Made by a program: the position numbers and the translations under genes. From NCBI GenBank assembly GCA_023150215.1, contig JAKLLJ010000092.1, positions 1 to 9,983 of the forward strand: 9,983 bases of DNA, read 5' to 3'. The notes beneath the pieces were generated by a model. That model had not been told where the DNA came from, did no database searches, and saw only the letters and a list, made by a program, of their open reading frames with translations. The stretch is from Thauera sp. Its GTDB lineage: Bacteria > Pseudomonadota > Gammaproteobacteria > Burkholderiales > Rhodocyclaceae. This document shows positions 6,346 to 9,983 of this stretch, piece after piece (the first letter of the stretch is position 1; each line of letters opens with the position of its first letter).

Positions 6346-7541
6346 AGAACTGGTTCGCGGCCAAGCGGCGGCTTTTGGGCCTGCTCGCGGTGTTGCTGCC
6401 GCTCGTCGGCCTGCTCGTCTTCGTCGCCCTGCGTGCCGGGCCGCTGGCTGCGGTGCCGGTGACCCTGGCGACGGTCGAATCGCAGTCGCTCGCGCCGGCG
6501 CTCTTTGGCATCGGCACGGTGGAGGCGCGCTACACCCATCGCATCGGGCCGACCTTCGCCGGGCGCGTGGCGACGGTCGCGGTGCAGCCGGGCGATGCGG
6601 TGCGCGCCGGCCAGGTGGTAGGCGAGATGGACCCGATCGACCTCGACGAACGCCTGCTGGCCCAGGACGCCGGGCTGCGCCGCGCCGAGGCCAGCGTGCT
6701 CGCCGCCCAGGCGCAGGTGCGCGAGGTCGGCGCGCGGCGCAGCTTCGCCGACGCCCAGGCCACCCGCTACGCCCGCCTGCTGCAGTCGAACAGCGTCAGC
6801 GGCGAGGCCGCCGCTGCCAAGCGCCAGGAGGCCGACGCTGCCGCCGCCGCACATCAGGCCGCCACCGCCGGTGCCGAGGTGGCAAGGCAGGAACTCTCCC
6901 GCCTGCGTGCCGAGCGCGATGCGCTGCGCGCACAGCGTGCCAAGCTGCGCCTGGTGGCGCCGGTCGATGGCCTGGTCGTGCGCCGCGACGCTGATCCCGG
7001 CACCACGGTGGTGGCCGGTCAGGCGGTGGTGGAGATCGTCGAGCCGGCGAGCGTGTGGATCCACGCCCGTTTCGACCAGCAGCGCGCGACCGGGCTCGCC
7101 GCCGGGCTGCCGGCGCAGATCGTGCTGCGTTCGCGTGCTGGCGAGCGCATCGACGGCAGGGTGGTGCGCGTCGAGCCGCTCGCCGATGCGGTGACCGAGG
7201 AGGTGATCGCCAAGATCGACTTTGCCCAGCCGCCTGTGCGCTTGCCGCCACTCGGCGAGCTCGCCGAACTCACCGTCGCGCTGCCGGCGCTGCCCGCGCG
7301 CCCGCTGCTGCCGAACGCTGCCGTGCAGCGGGTGGAGGGGCGGCTCGGGGTGTGGGTGGTGGCGGGCGCGCGCGACTTGCGCTTCGTGCCACTGCGCCTT
7401 GGGGCGGCCGATCTCGATGGCCGCGTGCAGGTGCTCGACGGCCTCGACGGTGGCGAGCGGGTGGTGGTGTACAGCCACAAGCCGCTCAAGGCCGGCAGCC
7501 GCATCGACGTGGTCGAGCGCATCGCGGGCGTTGTGCCATGA
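6342..7541 (+). CDS. Membrane fusion protein (HlyD/RND periplasmic adaptor) of ABC exporter
   Basis: Periplasmic adaptor linking an inner-membrane ABC transporter to an outer-membrane channel. The protein has 399 residues. A basic N-terminus (KRR, 8-10) precedes one membrane segment (about 11-30), an uncleaved anchor or signal. A biotinyl-lipoyl-like half domain with GRVATVAVQPGDAVRAGQVV is at about 74-93. A long Ala/Arg/Gln-rich helical hairpin (about 105-203) follows, then the second lipoyl half (KLRLVAPVDGLVVRR, about 203-217) and beta-barrel regions to the end. GGAG (6332-6335) lies six bases before the ATG, and the start overlaps the regulator stop. The order adaptor-permease-ATPase as separate genes resembles DevBCA, or MacAB split in two. 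Substrate unknown. Confidence 0.92.
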   Translation: MKNWFAAKRRLLGLLAVLLPLVGLLVFVALRAGPLAAVPVTLATVESQSLAPALFGIGTVEARYTHRIGPTFAGRVATVAVQPGDAVRAGQVVGEMDPIDLDERLLAQDAGLRRAEASVLAAQAQVREVGARRSFADAQATRYARLLQSNSVSGEAAAAKRQEADAAAAAHQAATAGAEVARQELSRLRAERDALRAQRAKLRLVAPVDGLVVRRDADPGTTVVAGQAVVEIVEPASVWIHARFDQQRATGLAAGLPAQIVLRSRAGERIDGRVVRVEPLADAVTEEVIAKIDFAQPPVRLPPLGELAELTVALPALPARPLLPNAAVQRVEGRLGVWVVAGARDLRFVPLRLGAADLDGRVQVLDGLDGGERVVVYSHKPLKAGSRIDVVERIAGVVP

Positions 7542-8749
7542 TCAGCCTCGCCGGACGCGACATCCTGCACGGCTGGGGCAAGTTCGTGTTCACCGGTCTC
7601 GGGCTGGGCTTGCTGATCGGGGTCACGCTGACCATGGCCGGGGTCTATCGCGGCATGGTGGACGACGCCCGCGCGCTGCTCGACAACAGCGGTGCCGACC
7701 TCTGGGTGGTGCAGCAGGACACCCTCGGCCCCTATGCCGAGTCGTCCAGCGTGCACGACGACGTGTGGCGCAGCATCGCCGGCATGGAAGGCGTGGCGCG
7801 CGCGGCCAGCATCACCTATCTGACCATGCAGGTGCGCCAGACCGGCCCCGGCGCGCGCGACGTGCGCGCGATGGTGGTGGGGGTGGCGCCCGACGGCCCG
7901 GGCCATCCCGGCCAGCCGGTGCATCTGCTCGCCGGCCGCCACCTGACCCGCGGCCACTACGAGGCGGTGGCCGACATCGCCGCCGGCTTCGCGCTCGGCG
8001 AGCGCATTCGCGTGCGCCGCAACGACTACACCGTGGTCGGGCTCACCCGCCGCATGGTGTCCTCGGGCGGCGATCCGATGGTCTTCATCCCGCTCAAGGA
8101 CGCGCAGGAAGCGCAGTTCCTCAAGGACAACGACGCCATCGTGCGCCAGCGCGCGCGCACCGCGCAGAACCCGGCGCTCAACCGCCCCGGCGTGCCCGGC
8201 CTGCTCGACGCGGTGATCGCCTCGCAGAGCACCAATCCCTATGTGAACGCGGTGCTGGTGCAGCTCGCCCGCGACTACGACCCCGAGCGCGTGGCCGAGC
8301 CGATCCGGCGCTGGCAGCGGCTCACCGTCTACACCCGGGCGCAGATGGAGGAGATCCTGGTCGCCAAGCTGATCGCCACCTCGGCGCGCCAGATCGCGAT
8401 GTTTCTGGTCATCCTCGCCATCGTCAGCGCGGCCATCGTCGCCTTCATCATCTACACCCTGACCCTGGGCAAGATCCGCGAGATCGCGGTGTTGAAGCTG
8501 ATCGGCACGCGCAACCGCACGATCGCGTCGATGATCCTGCAGCAGGCGCTCGGGCTGGGCCTGATCGGCTTCGTGGTGGGCAAGATCGCCGCCACCTTGT
8601 GGGCGCCGGCCTTTCCCAAATACGTGCTGCTCGAGACCGGCGACACCGTGCGTGCGCTGGTCGCGGTGGTGGTGATCTGTGTGCTCGCCAGCGTGCTCGC
8701 GATCCGCGCCGCGCTGCGGGTGGATCCGGCCGAAGCGATCGGAGGCTGA
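7538..8749 (+). CDS. FtsX/MacB-type ABC transporter permease (DevC-like)
   Basis: Inner-membrane permease of a type VII (MacB-like) ABC system, which couples ATP use to movements of a periplasmic domain rather than moving substrate through the membrane. The 403-residue protein has four membrane segments, at about 16-35, 285-308, 333-355 and 372-391. The large periplasmic domain of about 250 residues lies between the first two. The C-terminus ALRVDPAEAIGG carries the conserved (R)xxPxEA ending of FtsX/MacB/LolC permeases. The stretch KIREIAVLKLIGTRNRTI (312-329) after the second segment is the typical cytoplasmic coupling helix. The start ATG overlaps the adaptor stop by 4 bases and has no clear ribosome binding site, so translation is probably coupled. 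It closely resembles DevC permeases and lacks a fused ATPase domain. Confidence 0.92.
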   Translation: MISLAGRDILHGWGKFVFTGLGLGLLIGVTLTMAGVYRGMVDDARALLDNSGADLWVVQQDTLGPYAESSSVHDDVWRSIAGMEGVARAASITYLTMQVRQTGPGARDVRAMVVGVAPDGPGHPGQPVHLLAGRHLTRGHYEAVADIAAGFALGERIRVRRNDYTVVGLTRRMVSSGGDPMVFIPLKDAQEAQFLKDNDAIVRQRARTAQNPALNRPGVPGLLDAVIASQSTNPYVNAVLVQLARDYDPERVAEPIRRWQRLTVYTRAQMEEILVAKLIATSARQIAMFLVILAIVSAAIVAFIIYTLTLGKIREIAVLKLIGTRNRTIASMILQQALGLGLIGFVVGKIAATLWAPAFPKYVLLETGDTVRALVAVVVICVLASVLAIRAALRVDPAEAIGG

Positions 8750-8750
8750 G

Positions 8751-9548
8751 ATGGCGATCGTCGACCCAAGCCCGGGGAGCAGCGCGCAGGTCGAGGCGGG
8801 GCGCGCGCAGCGCGTTGATGTTCCGCCATCGCCGGCTGCGCAGGGCGCGGGCATCCGCATCGAAGGCTTGCGCAAGCGCTACGGCAGCGGCGACACCGCG
8901 GTCGATGCCCTGAAGCAGGTCGACATGACGGTGGCGGCGGGCGAGGTCGTCGGCCTCATCGGGCCGTCCGGCTCGGGCAAGAGCACTCTGCTAAAATGCC
9001 TCGGCGCGGTGATCGAGCCCAGCGCCGGGCGCATGACCCTGGGTGGCGAGATGATCTACGACGGCGGCTGGACGATCCGCGACCTGCGCGCGCTGCGCCG
9101 CGACCGCATCGGCTTCGTGTTCCAGGCGCCCTACCTGATTCCCTTCCTCGACGTGCTCGACAACGTGGCGCTGCTGCCGATGCTGGCCGGGCGACCCAAT
9201 GCCGAGGCGCGTCAGCGGGCGATGGCGCTGCTTGAGGCGCTCGACGTCGCCCACCGCGCCCGCGCCATGCCGTCGCAGTTGTCGGGCGGCGAGCAGCAGC
9301 GCGTGGCGATTGCGCGCGCGCTGGTGAGCCATCCGCCGGTGATCCTCGCCGACGAGCCCACCGCGCCGCTCGACAGCGAACGCGCGCTCGGCGTTATCCG
9401 CATCCTCAACCGCATGGCGCGCGAGTTCGACACTGCGATCATCGTCGTCACCCACGACGAAAAGATCATCCCCACCTTCCGCCGCATCTATCACATCCGC
9501 GACGGGCGCACGCACGAGGAGGCGGGGGAAGGGCGATCGATCGAGTGA
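8751..9548 (+). CDS. ABC transporter ATP-binding protein (DevA/MacB/LolD-like)
   Basis: ATPase that powers the exporter with the upstream permease. It has 265 residues and all expected motifs: Walker A GPSGSGKST (71-79), Q-loop Q125 in FVFQAPYLIPF, signature LSGGEQQR (177-184), Walker B VILADE (197-202), D-loop region PTAPLD (203-208) and H-loop H235. PTAPLD differs from the common PTAALD. About 34 Ala/Pro-rich residues precede the domain (IRIEGLRKRYG), longer than usual for this family. GGAGG at 8741-8745, five bases before the ATG, supports this start, which is one base after the permease stop. It is the last gene of the operon. Confidence 0.94.
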   Translation: MAIVDPSPGSSAQVEAGRAQRVDVPPSPAAQGAGIRIEGLRKRYGSGDTAVDALKQVDMTVAAGEVVGLIGPSGSGKSTLLKCLGAVIEPSAGRMTLGGEMIYDGGWTIRDLRALRRDRIGFVFQAPYLIPFLDVLDNVALLPMLAGRPNAEARQRAMALLEALDVAHRARAMPSQLSGGEQQRVAIARALVSHPPVILADEPTAPLDSERALGVIRILNRMAREFDTAIIVVTHDEKIIPTFRRIYHIRDGRTHEEAGEGRSIE

Positions 9549-9577
9549 GCGCTGCGTGCGCCCGCTCGAGGATGACG

Positions 9578-9611
9578 GAGGGGCACGAATGTGGAATCCT
9601 GTCGTCCCCTC
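9578..9611 (+). terminator. Possible terminator hairpin after the exporter operon
   Basis: GAGGGG (9578-9583) plus ACGA (9585-9588) pair with TCGT plus CCCCTC (9602-9611): a 10-bp stem with one bulged C and a 13-base loop. No T-run follows. It sits between the ATPase stop and the next gene, so it may end the operon transcript or fold in the leader of the reductase mRNA. Confidence 0.4.
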
Positions 9612-9631
9612 ACCGCTTTATCGAGATTCTC

Positions 9632-9983
9632 ATGAAAATCGCTCCCGCCCCGCTTGTCACCCTCTCCAACGGCGTCGAGATGCCTCGGCTCGGGCTCGGC
9701 ACCTGGCCGATGAACGACGCCGAAGCCGCCGAGAGCGTCGCGCGCGCGCTCGACATCGGCTATCGTCTGATCGACACCGCCGAGAACTACGAGAACGAGC
9801 GCGGCGTCGGCGAAGGCATCCGGCGCGCGGGCGTCGCGCGTGACGAGGTCTTCGTCACCACCAAGTTCAACCGCAAGTGGCACAGCATCGACGGCGCGCG
9901 CCAGGCCTGCGAGGCCAGCCTCGAGCGCCTCGGCCTGGATTACATCGACCTCTTCCTGGTGCATTGGCCGAACCCTGACCAGG
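9632..9983 (+). CDS. Aldo/keto reductase, 5' part (2,5-diketo-D-gluconate reductase-like)
   Basis: NADPH-dependent reductase of carbonyl compounds, cytoplasmic. Only the first 117 codons are in the window; the frame is open to the end, and the full family length is about 270 residues. Visible features are the first barrel strand MPRLGLGTW (17-25) and the catalytic tetrad D48 and Y53 (IDTAENYENE), K78 (TTKFN) and H111 (LVHWPN). The pattern LIDTAENYENE...GVGEGIR fits the AKR5 group (DkgA/DkgB and relatives). The ATG at 9632 is 21 residues before the conserved GLGTW, as expected; only a weak GAG lies upstream. It starts 83 bases after the exporter operon in the same direction, with a hairpin between, so it is probably a separate unit. 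Exact substrate cannot be assigned. Confidence 0.9.
   Translation, partial: MKIAPAPLVTLSNGVEMPRLGLGTWPMNDAEAAESVARALDIGYRLIDTAENYENERGVGEGIRRAGVARDEVFVTTKFNRKWHSIDGARQACEASLERLGLDYIDLFLVHWPNPDQ

Noticed and set aside
7055..7537. 161-residue upstream extension of the permease frame
   Set aside because: It overlaps the adaptor gene in another frame and reads as Arg/Ala-rich shadow. The ATG at 7538, in the ATGA overlap, gives the correct permease N-terminus.
7019..8875. 618-residue open frame on the minus strand opposite the adaptor and permease
   Set aside because: It has low-complexity His/Arg/Gly-rich composition and no family match, and it covers parts of three coupled real genes. It is a high-GC shadow.
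8989..8997. Extended -10-like TGCTAAAAT inside the Walker A coding region of the ATPase gene
   Set aside because: The match is good, but no -35 is visible and it would start a transcript within the gene. It encodes conserved residues (Leu-Leu-Lys) and is probably coincidence.

Overview
The window is GC-rich, densely coded chromosomal DNA with core housekeeping genes. It most resembles a betaproteobacterium of the Rhodocyclales type (Thauera/Azoarcus-like). That placement is an inference from base composition, from PriA, Can and Mak resembling Gram-negative forms, and from REP-type repeats; no rRNA or other marker gene is present to confirm it. Two non-coding signals, a DnaA-box group at the left end and a parS-like site near position 5640, suggest the segment lies in the origin-proximal part of the chromosome.

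Left part (1-4322). A roughly 285-base intergenic region with an AT-rich stretch and DnaA boxes precedes priA, the replication-restart helicase (+ strand). On the opposite strand, facing priA, is a two-gene unit: can (beta-carbonic anhydrase) followed 16 bases later by mak (ROK-family fructokinase). The gap between the converging genes holds two tandem inverted REP pairs (BIME-like), 119 bases apart.

Middle part (4323-5727). A divergent intergenic region separates can from a gene for a TerB-like/DUF697 protein of unknown function. After it comes a 200-base non-coding stretch with a hairpin, a second inverted repeat, a parS-like 16-mer and a perfect 10+4+10 palindrome that looks like a TetR operator.

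Right part (5743-9983). A tightly coupled four-gene operon follows: a TetR regulator, an HlyD/RND-type membrane fusion protein, an FtsX/MacB-type permease and an ABC ATPase. The first three genes overlap by 4 bases (ATGA) and the ATPase starts 1 base after the permease stop. This is a split MacAB/DevBCA-type tripartite exporter under probable self-repression. No outer-membrane partner is encoded here. The window ends inside an aldo/keto reductase gene.

I see no phage, insertion sequence, CRISPR, tRNA or rRNA. The genes are of known families. The most interesting content is in the non-coding signals: the parS-like site, the DnaA-box region, the REP pairs with compensatory stem changes, and the TetR operator.
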